DNA of 64,000 bases from JAWXBK01 sp040878185. Its GTDB lineage: Bacteria > Pseudomonadota > Alphaproteobacteria > Dongiales > Dongiaceae. The stretch lies in NCBI GenBank assembly GCA_040878185.1, contig JBBDMS010000046.1, positions 1 to 64,000 on the forward strand, read 5' to 3'. The position numbers and the translations under genes are program-made. The notes beneath the pieces are model-generated. The model was given only the letters and a program-made list of their open reading frames with translations. It ran no database searches and had not been told where the DNA came from. This document shows positions 51,100-60,032 of the stretch, one piece after another. Position 1 is the stretch's first letter; each line of letters opens with the position of its first letter.

Positions 51100-52380
51100 C
51101 TAGTCGCCGGTATAGCTGACCCGCCAGACGGCATCGCCGGTATCGTCGGCGATCAGCAGGCTGCCGTCGCCGGCAACCGCAAGCCCGACCGGGCGTCCGA
51201 ACACTTCGGCCGGGTTGGTGTCGGCGATTCGGAAGCCCGTGAGGAAGCTTTCGTAATAGCCCACTGGGCGCCCTTCTTCGAAGGGCACGCGCACCACCAT
51301 GTAGCCGGTCGGCTCACTGCGGTTCCACGAGCCGCGCAACGCGACGAACGCATCGCCGACATAGGCATCGGGGAATTGTTCGCCCTCATAGAACACGAGA
51401 CCGAGTGCGGCCGAATGGGCGCGGAACAACACGTCCGGCACTTTCGTCGATTTGATGAGACCGAGCGGCCCTTCGATGCCCGGCTGCGGATTGTCGCCGA
51501 TATAGGCATAGGGCCAGCCGAAGAAATCGCCGCGTTCGATGCGCGTGAGGAAATCGGGCACCAGATCGTCGCCCAGCCCGTCGCGTTCGTTCACCGTCAC
51601 ATAGAGATCGCCGGTATCCGGATGAAATTCGATGCCGACGGGATTGCGCAGGCCGGTCGCGAAATCGCGCTGGTCGCCGCCATCGGCAGCGAAGCTCTGC
51701 ACCGTTGCGGAAGGCGAGGGTTCGATCGTCAGATTCTTGGTCGATCCGACCGTCACGAAAAAGCGGCTGCCATCCGGCGCGAAGGCGACGTTGCGCGACC
51801 AGTGGCTGCCCGGATTACCGAGTGCGCCATCCGCGGTCACCTGTTCGGGATCGGCGGATGCCTCGATATCGCCGGGCCGGTAGGGAATGCGCCAGACCGC
51901 CTCGACATCGGCGATGTAGAGATGATCGCCTTCGATCGCGAGGCCGTGCGGTCCGTCGAACCCGTCGGCGAATTCATGCCGCTCTTCCGCGATGCCGTCG
52001 CCGTCCGCGTCGCGCAATAGCGTGACGTGACCCGCGCGCGGTTCGGAGAGCAGCACGTCGCCGTTCGATGCAACGACCATCCAGCGCGGATTGTCGAGAT
52101 CGTCGGCGAAGAGATTGACCGTGAAACCCTCCGGCAGCCGGAACGGCAGCGGATCGGGGCGATCGACGTCGTCGGAACGGTTGCCGCTGCTTTCGGTGGC
52201 GTAGGGCGGCGGCAGGTCGGCCGGCCGGATCTCGATGCGCGTGCCGGGGATCTGTTCGTCGGGCAGCGCCTGCGCCGTATCGGCCCATAGGGAGAGCATG
52301 AGGCCAACCATGCCGCCGGCCATGAGGGCGAGCATGACGGATGGGGCAGCAGGTCGTGCGAGAGCCACGATATGGCGCAT
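51100..52380 (-). CDS. PQQ-type sugar (sorbosone/glucose) dehydrogenase-like protein
   Basis: 426 residues with an N-terminal signal-like helix (PSVMLALMAGGMVGLMLSLW). The rest is a beta-propeller with repeats such as NPRWMVVASNGDVLLSEPRA, DGPHGLAIEGDHLYIADVEAVW and GLRNPVGIEFHPDTGDLYVT, typical of the soluble quinoprotein glucose/L-sorbosone dehydrogenase family. It is probably periplasmic and oxidises sugars or related alcohols using pyrroloquinoline quinone. It diverges from azlC; no PQQ biosynthesis genes are visible here. Confidence 0.85.
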   Translation of the reverse strand: MRHIVALARPAAPSVMLALMAGGMVGLMLSLWADTAQALPDEQIPGTRIEIRPADLPPPYATESSGNRSDDVDRPDPLPFRLPEGFTVNLFADDLDNPRWMVVASNGDVLLSEPRAGHVTLLRDADGDGIAEERHEFADGFDGPHGLAIEGDHLYIADVEAVWRIPYRPGDIEASADPEQVTADGALGNPGSHWSRNVAFAPDGSRFFVTVGSTKNLTIEPSPSATVQSFAADGGDQRDFATGLRNPVGIEFHPDTGDLYVTVNERDGLGDDLVPDFLTRIERGDFFGWPYAYIGDNPQPGIEGPLGLIKSTKVPDVLFRAHSAALGLVFYEGEQFPDAYVGDAFVALRGSWNRSEPTGYMVVRVPFEEGRPVGYYESFLTGFRIADTNPAEVFGRPVGLAVAGDGSLLIADDTGDAVWRVSYTGD

Positions 52381-52449
52381 TCGGCGTCTCCTGGCTTATG
52401 GTCGGGCCGCGATTCTATGCAGCCGCAATCGTCCCGGAAACCCGCCCGC

Positions 52450-53193
52450 ATGACGACCGACCAAGCCGCGACGATGCAGGATATGGCGCCGCGGAGGGCG
52501 TTCGTCGAGGGGATGCGGCTTGCCGCCGGCGTACCCGCGATCGTGCTGGCCTCGAGCTATCTCGGTTTCGGCGTGCTTGCGCGCGAAAGCGGGCTCAGCC
52601 TCGGGCAAAGCGTCGTCGCGACGGCAACCGGCTGGGCGCTGCCCGGGCAGATCGCATTCGTCGAACTCTATACCGTCGGCGCGTCCTGGATTGCGATCGC
52701 GATTGCCGTCGCACTCACCAATGCGCGGCTGCTGCCGATGACGGTCACGCTGATGCCGTATCTGCGCCATCCGGGCACCCCGCGCTGGCGGTATTATCTC
52801 GCGGCGCATTACGTCGCGGTGACCGGCTGGGCCAACTCGATGCAGCGTGTCCCTCTGATGACGACGCGCGCCCGTCTGCCATTCTTCTTCGGGCTCATCG
52901 CCGTTCTGTGGACCAGTACGCTCGTCACGACCGCGATCGGCTATCAGCTTCCCGATATCCTGCCGTCGAGCGTGACGATCGGGCTCGTGTTCCTCAACCC
53001 GATCTATTTCATGCTGATCTTCGCCGCCGACATGCGCGCGCGGGCCCGCGCGCTGGCGCTCGCGTTTGGCGCGATCCTCGGGCCGCTGCTGCATCTCGTC
53101 TCGCCGGACTGGGGCCTGCTGGCGACCGGGCTCATTGCCGGTACGGCTGCGTTCATGATCGACGAGGCCTTGCGCCGCAGGGGACCGGCATGA
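52450..53193 (+). CDS. azlC: Branched-chain amino acid permease AzlC
   Basis: 247 residues from the ATG at 52450; an alternative at 52417 would add 11. The AzlC core is recognisable in SSYLGFGVLARESGLSLGQS and GWALPGQIAFVELYTVGASW, with several helices downstream. AzlC and AzlD form an exporter of branched-chain amino acids or analogues. It overlaps azlD by four bases (ATGA at 53190). Confidence 0.9.
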   Translation: MTTDQAATMQDMAPRRAFVEGMRLAAGVPAIVLASSYLGFGVLARESGLSLGQSVVATATGWALPGQIAFVELYTVGASWIAIAIAVALTNARLLPMTVTLMPYLRHPGTPRWRYYLAAHYVAVTGWANSMQRVPLMTTRARLPFFFGLIAVLWTSTLVTTAIGYQLPDILPSSVTIGLVFLNPIYFMLIFAADMRARARALALAFGAILGPLLHLVSPDWGLLATGLIAGTAAFMIDEALRRRGPA

Positions 53194-53522
53194 GCGAAAC
53201 CCTCTATCCCTGGATCCTGATCGGCATCGCGGCTATCGTCACCTATGGCTGGCGCTTCGCCGGCGTGCTGCTCGGCGGCCGCATCGACACCGACAGCCGC
53301 CTCTTCCGCTGGAGTGCGGCGGTCGCCTATGCGCTGCTCGCGGCGCTGATCGCGCGCATGATCCTGATGCCGGAAGGGCCGCTGGCCGAGACCGCGCTGG
53401 CGCATCGCCTCGCCGGGGCGGCCGCCGCGGCGTTGGTCTTCTTCCTGACGAGACGTAATCTGTTGCTCGGCTGCGCCGCCGGCATGGTGGCTCTGATATT
53501 GCTCAGTATCGCAACCGCCTGA
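53190..53522 (+). CDS. azlD: Branched-chain amino acid transport protein AzlD
   Basis: 110 residues, four helices, the second subunit of the AzlCD exporter. Characteristic is YGWRFAGVLLGGRIDTDSRL followed by LLAALIARMIL. The stop at 53520-53522 is separated from the pgk stop by only one base, so the two converging genes share their 3' ends and must use a bidirectional or internal terminator. Confidence 0.88.
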   Translation: MSETLYPWILIGIAAIVTYGWRFAGVLLGGRIDTDSRLFRWSAAVAYALLAALIARMILMPEGPLAETALAHRLAGAAAAALVFFLTRRNLLLGCAAGMVALILLSIATA

Positions 53523-53523
53523 A

Positions 53524-54729
53524 CTAACGCGCCGCGTCCTCGAGCGCCTTCACGCCGGGCAAGGTCTTGCCCTCGAGCCATTCGAGGAACGCGCCGCCGG
53601 CCGTCGAAACATAGGAAAGCGCGCCGGTCACGCCCGCCTTCGCCAGTGCAGCGACCGTGTCGCCGCCGCCGGCAACGCTCATCAGCCGCGCCGCCTGCGT
53701 GCGCCGCGCGACGATCTCGCCAACGGCCATCGTACCCTCGTCGAAGGGCGGCGTTTCGAATGCGCCAAGCGGCCCGTTCCAGACCAGCGTGCGGCAGGCA
53801 TCGAGCCTTCGTTCGATCGCGGCGACGGTGGCGGGGCCGATATCGAGAATCATTCTGTCCGCCGGTACCGACTGGATCGGCACGGTTTCGGTTTCGGCGC
53901 CGGGCGCGAGCGCGGTGGCGATGACGGCATCCTCGGGCAGCAGGATGTCGCAGCCCTGGCGCTGTGCCTCCTGCATGATCTCCTTCGCGCGCGCGGCCAT
54001 GTCGCGTTCGGCCAGCGAGCGGCCGATCGACACGCCGCCGGCATGCAGAAACGTGTTTGCCATGCCGCCGCCGACGATCAGCAGATCCATCTTCGCGACC
54101 AGATTGCCGAGCAGGTCGATCTTGGTCGAAATCTTGGCACCGCCGACGATCGCGGCAACCGGCCGCTGCGGCTGGTCGAGCGCGCGCGAGAGATGATCGA
54201 GCTCCGCCTCCATCAGCCGTCCGGCAACCGCCGGCAGCAGACGCGCGATCGCTTCGGTCGAGGCATGGGCGCGGTGCGCTGCGGAGAAGGCATCGTTCAC
54301 ATAGATCTCGCCCGACGCGGCGAGCGCGCGGGCAAACCCCGGATCGTTCTTTTCCTCGCCCGCATGAAAGCGAAGATTTTCGAGCAGCAGCACGTCGCCC
54401 GGCTTCAGCGCCGCGACGGCGCGCTCGGCCGCCGGCCCGATGCAGTCGTCGGCGAAGGCGACCGGGCGGCCGCCGAGGGCGGCGGATAACGGCTCGACCA
54501 CCGGGGCGAGCGACATCCCGGACACGCGCTTGCCGCCGGGCCGGTCGAAATGCGAGAGCACCACCACGCTCGCGCCTTTGTCGATGAGCGCCTGGATCGT
54601 GACCGCGCTGCGGTCGATCCGCGTGGCGTCGGTCACGCGGCCGCTCTTCATCGGCACGTTGAGATCGGCGCGCACCAGGACGCGCCGGTCGATCACATCG
54701 ATATCGTCGAGCGTGCGGAATTGCGCCAT
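53524..54729 (-). CDS. pgk: Phosphoglycerate kinase
   Basis: 401 residues, start at 54729 (MAQFRTLDDID); a further 25 upstream codons lack homology. Diagnostic segments: RVLVRADLNVPMKSGRVTD, VVLSHFDRPGGKR (in place of the usual SHLGRPKG), NLRFHAGEEKNDPGFA, and near the C-terminus SVAGGGDTVAALAKAG. It transfers phosphate from 1,3-bisphosphoglycerate to ADP in glycolysis. A Phe-Asp in the SH(L/F)(G/D)RP motif is slightly unusual but seen in alphaproteobacterial forms. Confidence 0.95.
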   Translation of the reverse strand: MAQFRTLDDIDVIDRRVLVRADLNVPMKSGRVTDATRIDRSAVTIQALIDKGASVVVLSHFDRPGGKRVSGMSLAPVVEPLSAALGGRPVAFADDCIGPAAERAVAALKPGDVLLLENLRFHAGEEKNDPGFARALAASGEIYVNDAFSAAHRAHASTEAIARLLPAVAGRLMEAELDHLSRALDQPQRPVAAIVGGAKISTKIDLLGNLVAKMDLLIVGGGMANTFLHAGGVSIGRSLAERDMAARAKEIMQEAQRQGCDILLPEDAVIATALAPGAETETVPIQSVPADRMILDIGPATVAAIERRLDACRTLVWNGPLGAFETPPFDEGTMAVGEIVARRTQAARLMSVAGGGDTVAALAKAGVTGALSYVSTAGGAFLEWLEGKTLPGVKALEDAAR

Positions 54730-54867
54730 CGGCCTGCCGTCCTCATCCCCACCAAACCTACCCGTCGAGCGCGGCATCTTGGTCGGCGCGGCGCCGATTC
54801 GCAATCCGGCAATCGGCGGGCTTCGGGCGGCGGCAACTCGGCCGGCGCGACGTTCCCGGTGATCTTC

Positions 54868-55359
54868 CTACAGCAACGAACCCTGGGGCGGTTCGGACGC
54901 GACGAACAGATGGCGCGGCTCGTGCCCGGTCATGGCCTGCAGCGCATCGGCGGTCATGCGCCGGTGGCAATCGCGCGGATCACGCTCGTAGCACATGAGA
55001 CAGATCGGCGCGCGTGCAGCCTGCTCGGCGACAAGCTTGAGGGCCGCGCGCGCTTCGCCGGTTTCGAGTTGCGCCCGATAATGACGCTCGAAACCGGCCG
55101 CATCGCCGGCCCTGGCGGCGTCGCGGGCCGGATCGGGGCTGCCAAGGGCCGGCAGATGGCGATAGGCGATGCCGGCTTCGGCCAATGCCGCGTCGAGTCG
55201 CTTCGCGGCAAACGCGCTGCGCCGCGACCAGGCATTCGCGCGGATGTCGAACAGGATCGTGACGCCGGCCTCGCGTAGCGTGCGCAGGAAATCGGGGAGC
55301 TTCGCGCGTTCGTACCCGATCGTGGCGACGGGACGCGGGTTGTTGTCGGGCGCCGTCAT
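54868..55359 (-). CDS. DUF488 family protein
   Basis: 163 residues from the ATG at 55359. Motif VATIGYERAKLPDFLRTLRE at the N-terminus, DIRANAWSRRSAFAAKRLDAAL in the middle and ICLMCYERDPRDCHRR at the C-terminus are defining for DUF488 (the CyE-x-CHR motif is the signature). Function unknown; some members are linked to DNA repair or phosphatase-like activity. It is separated from pgk by 138 bases. Confidence 0.9.
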   Translation of the reverse strand: MTAPDNNPRPVATIGYERAKLPDFLRTLREAGVTILFDIRANAWSRRSAFAAKRLDAALAEAGIAYRHLPALGSPDPARDAARAGDAAGFERHYRAQLETGEARAALKLVAEQAARAPICLMCYERDPRDCHRRMTADALQAMTGHEPRHLFVASEPPQGSLL

Positions 55360-55413
55360 CGCGCGATCATAGCGTCTCGGGCTATGTCCGGCAGCGCGAA
55401 TGCGCATCTCCCC

Positions 55414-55456
55414 AAAAAACGGGGCCCCGCCGGGTGGAGTTATCCACGGCGGGGCC
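55414..55456 (-). terminator. Strong minus-strand intrinsic terminator
   Basis: The stem GGCCCCGCC...GGCGGGGCC (55423-55456) is followed on the minus strand by CCG and six T (55414-55419). It would end any minus-strand transcript coming from the right, either from the bicupin operon at 55874-58177 or from an RNA gene between 55457 and 55800. Confidence 0.85.
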
Positions 55457-55800
55457 TTGTTTCCGGGGCCTCTTCGGCCCGAGCGCGGATCTCGAGGAGA
55501 TCCACTGTTTTACGCCTGCCTTGCGACGAGGCGTTATTTTAACATGGCAGAATGTCGGCGGTCCTTGTCACGTATCCGTAAGAGCCGGGTGCCCTCCGGT
55601 TCTTACACGGATCCTTCAGGACCGTGGCTCCGCATCGAGGGCGGAGCCGGGTTGCTGCTTCGGTGGTTCCATGCAGGTCCGCATCCTCCTCTATGTTGGT
55701 TGCACCGGATGAGTGATCCATCGGCGACAGGCACCGACCGGAAAATGCTGCGCTTCGCTGCGGCGCGCGTCAATCGATGTGAGGCCATTTGAAAGAATCG
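55457..55800 (-). ncRNA. Candidate structured noncoding RNA or long 3' UTR
   Basis: No convincing protein gene lies here, but the minus strand can form several hairpins: one of 64 nt (55560-55623) with GGTCCT/AGGACC and inner stems ATCCG/CGGAT, TAAGA/TCTTA and CCGG/CCGG, and another of 23 nt (55626-55648) with GGCTCCGC/GCGGAGCC. It ends in a strong terminator. It does not resemble 4.5S RNA, tmRNA or RNase P to my eye, and I cannot match it to 6S RNA. It may be an sRNA or the 3' UTR of the bicupin gene. A short frame of 60 codons exists but is low in support. Confidence 0.4.
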
Positions 55801-55873
55801 TGATCGCGCGCACGGAAATTATCGCGCGCCACATGGTAGTACTTACGCAGAGGATTGCCGCAAGCGGCGGCGC

Positions 55874-56620
55874 TCAGCGGATCATGTAGACCTTGCGCAC
55901 GGTCTCATGCACCTGGCATTGGCCGCGCCAATCCTTTGGAAAGAACGCGACCGTGTCGGGTCTGATCTCGATCACCTCGCCGCTCTCATGCGTATAGGTG
56001 CTGCGCCCGGCGATGAAATGGCAATATTCGTCGTTGGTGACATGACAGTTCCAGGTGCCCGGCGTGCAGACCCAGATGCCGGTTTCGCTGCGTCCGCCCG
56101 GCCCCTTGTACAGCAGCCGGCCCGAGGTGACGGACTGGCCCTCGATCATGGTCGGGACCGCGCCCCAATCGACCAGCTTCGAAATCTCGAGCGGCTTGTA
56201 CATGACCGGCGTCGCCTCGCGATCGATCGTCGCCGGCGTGCGCGCAAGCATGTAGCTGTTGCGCAAGGTCGCTGTGACATCGCAGCGGCCGGTCCAGCCG
56301 GACGGAAAATGCACGACCGTCTCCGGCCCGACATCGATCGTATCGCCATTATGTTCGGTGTAGACCGCGCGGCCTTCGAGGAAATAGCAGATCTCGTCGC
56401 CCGGTATCGAAAGCCGCCACGAGCCGGGCGTGCAGACCCAGAGCCCGCACTCGATCGCGCGTTCGCCGTTCTCGTCGCGCTTGTAGAGCAGGCGCCCCGA
56501 CGATTTCGACTGGCCTTCGATCGCATCGGGCTGCATCCCCCAGTCGACCAGGTCGTTGTACTGGCGCGCGGCCGGAATATGCGGAGCGGAAGAAGCGAGT
56601 TTTGAGTCGTTCATGGCCAT
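55874..56620 (-). CDS. Bicupin protein, ureidoglycine aminohydrolase-like
   Basis: 248 residues formed by two similar halves (about 20-125 and 140-245). Each has a GQS-x-SSGRLLYK / EGQSVTSGRLLYKG entry strand, GLWVCTPGSWRL or GIWVCTPGTWNC, and a W-x-G-x-C-x-V(T/H) end. Two cupin barrels of the DUF861/cupin_3 type are likely. The duplicated halves are well conserved to each other. It lies four bases downstream of the glycosyltransferase gene and is presumably co-transcribed. Function unknown; the related families act on small nitrogen compounds. Confidence 0.8.
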   Translation of the reverse strand: MAMNDSKLASSAPHIPAARQYNDLVDWGMQPDAIEGQSKSSGRLLYKRDENGERAIECGLWVCTPGSWRLSIPGDEICYFLEGRAVYTEHNGDTIDVGPETVVHFPSGWTGRCDVTATLRNSYMLARTPATIDREATPVMYKPLEISKLVDWGAVPTMIEGQSVTSGRLLYKGPGGRSETGIWVCTPGTWNCHVTNDEYCHFIAGRSTYTHESGEVIEIRPDTVAFFPKDWRGQCQVHETVRKVYMIR

Positions 56621-56623
56621 CGC

Positions 56624-58177
56624 TCAGCCCCGTGCCGCCGCTTCGACGATCAGCTTGGCGGCCTTCTCCGGTCCGCGCGCGGCCTTCATCGTGCGCGAAC
56701 AGGCGGCGAGTTTCCCGGCCATCGTGCGATCGGCGAGCAACCGTGAAATCGTTTTTTCGAACTGTTCCTCGGTCCAGTCATAGCGCGGCAGCTTCGCCCC
56801 ATAACCGGTGTCGTCGATGCGGGCCGCATTATCGAGCCCGTCCCAGCAATAAGGCATGATGATCGAGGGCTTGCCGAAATAGAGCGCTTCGTTGAACGAG
56901 TTGTTGCCGCCGTGATGGATGAACATGTCGACATGCGGCAGCACGGCCGGCTGCGGATACCAGCTTTCGAGAATCACATTGCCCGGCACGTCGGTATATT
57001 CGCTCTTGTACTCGCCGACATTCATTAGGAAGCGGTAGGGCAGGCGGCCGAACAAGGCCAGCATGCGCTTGTAGAGCTCGATATCGGCGGAACCGAGCGA
57101 CCCGAAGCTGACATAGATGAGCTTCCTGTCGTTGTTCGTCTCGAAGGTCGGCACCCGGTATTTGCCTTCGTCGCGCACGCAGCCGTCGAGATACTGGAAG
57201 CGCTTCGGATCGAGCGGATAGCGCCGGTTGAAGCGCAGATGCGAGGGATAGAGCAGGAGATTCATCCAGGGCGATGCCTCGAAGAACTCGCCAAGCTCGT
57301 AGGGCGGATGGTTTACCTCGCGCAGGAAGTCGTTGAACCGGTCGTGGCAGGGCTTGACCGCCGCGAGGAACTCGCGGTTATAGGCCTCGTAGCATTCCTT
57401 ATCGCCCTCGCTGCAGCCCGAGAGATGCGGCGGAATATCGGGGTCGTGGATCTCGTTCTCCGAGCAGGAAACGATGCGCATCCAGGGCTTGCCCGTCGTC
57501 TTGATCGCGGGGAACAGGATCACATTGTCGACGCAGACGATGTCCGGCTTCAGGCTGTTCAGATGCTTTGTCAGCATCTTGTGCGAATTGATCGCGGTAT
57601 CGACGATCATTTCCCAGACCGGCACCACATAGGTACGCACCTGTTCGATCGGCGAAAGACGGAAATGCGGCAGATGGCCGGCGATGAAATCCGACCAGAA
57701 GCGCGCCGCCTCCTCGGCCGGCATGCCGCCCGACATGTCGACGAGATATTCGGGAAAGCCATAACCCTCGAACACGCCCTTGAAGCCCGAATCGGCGACG
57801 AAGATCGGATTGTGCCCCATCTTCTTCAGCTGCTGCGCGATGCCGACGCTGTTCAGCGCCGGGCCGAACGCGGCTTCGGGATAGAAGACGATATTGTACG
57901 ATTTCTTGCTGCCGCCGCTGCGCGTCGGCGATTTGGATTTCGACGGTGCGCGCGCCGGTGCCTTGCTCTTCGCCTTGCTCTTGGTCGCTATTTTTGTTGC
58001 CGCTTTCGCCTTGGTCTTTTTGACGGCGGCCTTCCTGCTCGCGGTTTTGCGCTTTGGGGCTTTGCTCGCCGTCTTGCGCTTCGCCGATTTTGCGGGCGAT
58101 TTGCGCTTCGCCGATTTCGTCGCCGTCTTGCGTTTGGCGGTGGTTTTCCTGGCCTTGGCTTTGGTCTTGCGCGCCAT
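56624..58177 (-). CDS. UGT/macrolide-type glycosyltransferase with histone-H1-like N-terminal tail
   Basis: 517 residues. Residues 1 to about 90 are almost entirely Lys, Ala, Thr, Arg and Ser (KAKARKTTAKRK and so on), like a histone H1 tail. From about 95 a GT-B fold follows, beginning YNIVFYPEAAFGPALNSVGI and containing the UGT-type C-terminal motif FIHHGGNNSFNEALYFGKPS and MPYCWDGLDNAARIDDTGYG. A glycosyltransferase with such a tail is unusual; the tail may bind nucleic acid or polyanions or localise the protein. Donor and acceptor unknown. It precedes the bicupin gene. Confidence 0.8.
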   Translation of the reverse strand: MARKTKAKARKTTAKRKTATKSAKRKSPAKSAKRKTASKAPKRKTASRKAAVKKTKAKAATKIATKSKAKSKAPARAPSKSKSPTRSGGSKKSYNIVFYPEAAFGPALNSVGIAQQLKKMGHNPIFVADSGFKGVFEGYGFPEYLVDMSGGMPAEEAARFWSDFIAGHLPHFRLSPIEQVRTYVVPVWEMIVDTAINSHKMLTKHLNSLKPDIVCVDNVILFPAIKTTGKPWMRIVSCSENEIHDPDIPPHLSGCSEGDKECYEAYNREFLAAVKPCHDRFNDFLREVNHPPYELGEFFEASPWMNLLLYPSHLRFNRRYPLDPKRFQYLDGCVRDEGKYRVPTFETNNDRKLIYVSFGSLGSADIELYKRMLALFGRLPYRFLMNVGEYKSEYTDVPGNVILESWYPQPAVLPHVDMFIHHGGNNSFNEALYFGKPSIIMPYCWDGLDNAARIDDTGYGAKLPRYDWTEEQFEKTISRLLADRTMAGKLAACSRTMKAARGPEKAAKLIVEAAARG

Positions 58178-58289
58178 TGTCGAATCCCCCTGTCTTAAGC
58201 CCGTCTTCCTGAAGCCCGTCTTCTTGTTGGCTGCGGAGTCTCTTCATTCGCACCGGCTTTGTCCAGAATGGCCGGCCGGAAAACGATCC

Positions 58290-59897
58290 CTAATCCGGTT
58301 CCGCTGCCGCGCCCGACCAGGGCAGCGCCGGATCGGCGGCACCTTCATTGCGCCGGGACGCGGGATCGCGCGCGACGGCCTGGGGTGCTGCATAAAGCAC
58401 CGGATAGACCGACTGCTCGCCCGATACGGTCTCGATCGCCGCCGCAACCGTCCGCCGGTCGCCCGCTGGAATCTGCGGATCGACCGTCGCGCTTCCATCG
58501 CCGGTCGCGTTGATGCGGGGTACAGCCATCGCGGTTTCGAGATCCATCCCGTAATCGGTGAGGAAGGAAACAAGCTGCGCCACCGCCGGCATGATGCGCC
58601 GTCCGCCCGATGCGCCGAGCGCGACCTGCGGCACGCCGTTCTTCGCGACGATGGTCGGACACATATTCGACAGCGGGCGCTTGCCGGGGCCGAGCGAGTT
58701 CGGCCGGCCGGGCCGCGGATCGAACCACATGATCGCGTTGTTGGTCATGATGCCGCTCGACGGCAGCATGAGCTTCGAGCCGAAGCGCGACAGCAAGGTC
58801 TGCGTCAGCGCCACCATCGTGCCGTCGCGATCGACCGCCGAAAGATGGGTCGTGCAGGCGGGCTGCGTCTTCGCTTCGGCATCGTCGCCAAGCCGGTCGA
58901 AGCGTTCGCGATAGGCACGCTCGAGCGCGGTTGCATAGGTTGCATAGGCGGCGCCATCGGGTCGCGCGCCCTGCGGCGTCAACGCGTCGGCCCAGAGTTC
59001 GAGCACGCGCTGCAATGTCGGGCCGGCGGTGAGACCCGGCGCCGTCTGCACGATCGCGTCGCGATAGGGAATGGCAAGCGCGGGCCCGCGGGTCGCGCGA
59101 TAGGCGGCGAGATCGCTGCGACCGAGCCAGCCGCCGGCTTCGCGCATGTCGGCTTCGATCGAGGCGGCGATTTCGCCTTCGTAGAAATCGCGCCCGCCCG
59201 CCTGTTGCAGCCGCGCGAGTGTCGCTGCGAGTTTGCCGAGCCTGAGGCGTAGCACGGGGCCTTCCTCGCCGCGCGGCACCGGCGGCAGCCCGTCGGCGAG
59301 ATAGACGCGTCTGCTTTCCGGAAAGCGAGCGAGATCGCGCGCACCGAGCAGGATCGAATGCGCCGCGTACCAGTCGAGAAAGAGCCCGTCTTCGGCAAGA
59401 CGCAACGCCGGTTCGATCAAATCGCCCCATGACAGCGCGCCGAATGCTTCATGCGCGAGCCGCATGCCGTCGACCTGACCCGGCACGCCGATCGCAAGCG
59501 CGCCGGTGATGTTGCGATCGTCGACCACCTTCGGCCAGGCGAACATGCCCCCGCCCGGGGCGCCGCCCTCCAGCGGAAACGCGGTCGGGTCGAGCCGGGC
59601 CGGTGCCGGCATACCGAAATCGATCGCCTGCGCGGCCGTTTCGCCGGCGCGATGGACGATCATGGTGCCGCCGCCGCCGATGCCGCTCATCCACGGCTCG
59701 AGAACCGAAACCGCGAAACTGGTCGCAATCGCCGCGTCGACCGCGTTGCCGCCGCGCGCCAGCGTTTCGGCCCCGATCCGGGCGGCGAGCGCGTGCTGGG
59801 CGACGACCACCCCGCGATCGCTCGAAACCGCTTGCTTGCGGTTCTGCCATTGCTGCGTCCGGTAGTCGCCGGCCCAATCCCGGTTGCGGTCGGTCAT
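58290..59897 (-). CDS. ggt: Gamma-glutamyltransferase
   Basis: 535 residues from the ATG at 59897; the frame stays open far upstream opposite the cyclase gene, which is a high-GC shadow. Motifs: VVVAQHALAARIGAETLARG GNAVDA (region 25-50), PWMSGIGGGGTMIVH, the catalytic Thr in ACTTHLSAVDRDGTMVAL and PGKRPLSNMCPTIV, GASGGRRIMPAV. The enzyme self-cleaves and transfers or hydrolyses gamma-glutamyl groups, for instance of glutathione. I see no N-terminal signal peptide, unlike typical periplasmic GGT, so it may be cytoplasmic. Confidence 0.9.
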   Translation of the reverse strand: MTDRNRDWAGDYRTQQWQNRKQAVSSDRGVVVAQHALAARIGAETLARGGNAVDAAIATSFAVSVLEPWMSGIGGGGTMIVHRAGETAAQAIDFGMPAPARLDPTAFPLEGGAPGGGMFAWPKVVDDRNITGALAIGVPGQVDGMRLAHEAFGALSWGDLIEPALRLAEDGLFLDWYAAHSILLGARDLARFPESRRVYLADGLPPVPRGEEGPVLRLRLGKLAATLARLQQAGGRDFYEGEIAASIEADMREAGGWLGRSDLAAYRATRGPALAIPYRDAIVQTAPGLTAGPTLQRVLELWADALTPQGARPDGAAYATYATALERAYRERFDRLGDDAEAKTQPACTTHLSAVDRDGTMVALTQTLLSRFGSKLMLPSSGIMTNNAIMWFDPRPGRPNSLGPGKRPLSNMCPTIVAKNGVPQVALGASGGRRIMPAVAQLVSFLTDYGMDLETAMAVPRINATGDGSATVDPQIPAGDRRTVAAAIETVSGEQSVYPVLYAAPQAVARDPASRRNEGAADPALPWSGAAAEPD

Positions 59898-60032
59898 GAC
59901 CGGTTGCGCTCCCTTGCCGCCTTGAATTCCGAGCCCCGGACCGACCATGCGCCGCCGGCTCCCTGTCGTCGGCGGGGATGATAGAGTGGGCGCCGAACGG
60001 GTGCCAATCTTCGGACAAGGGTGCGGCCGGCA

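Noticed and set aside
55539..55721. 60-codon open frame on the minus strand in the structured region
   Set aside because: No ribosome site, no recognised motif, and the codons coincide with hairpin stems.
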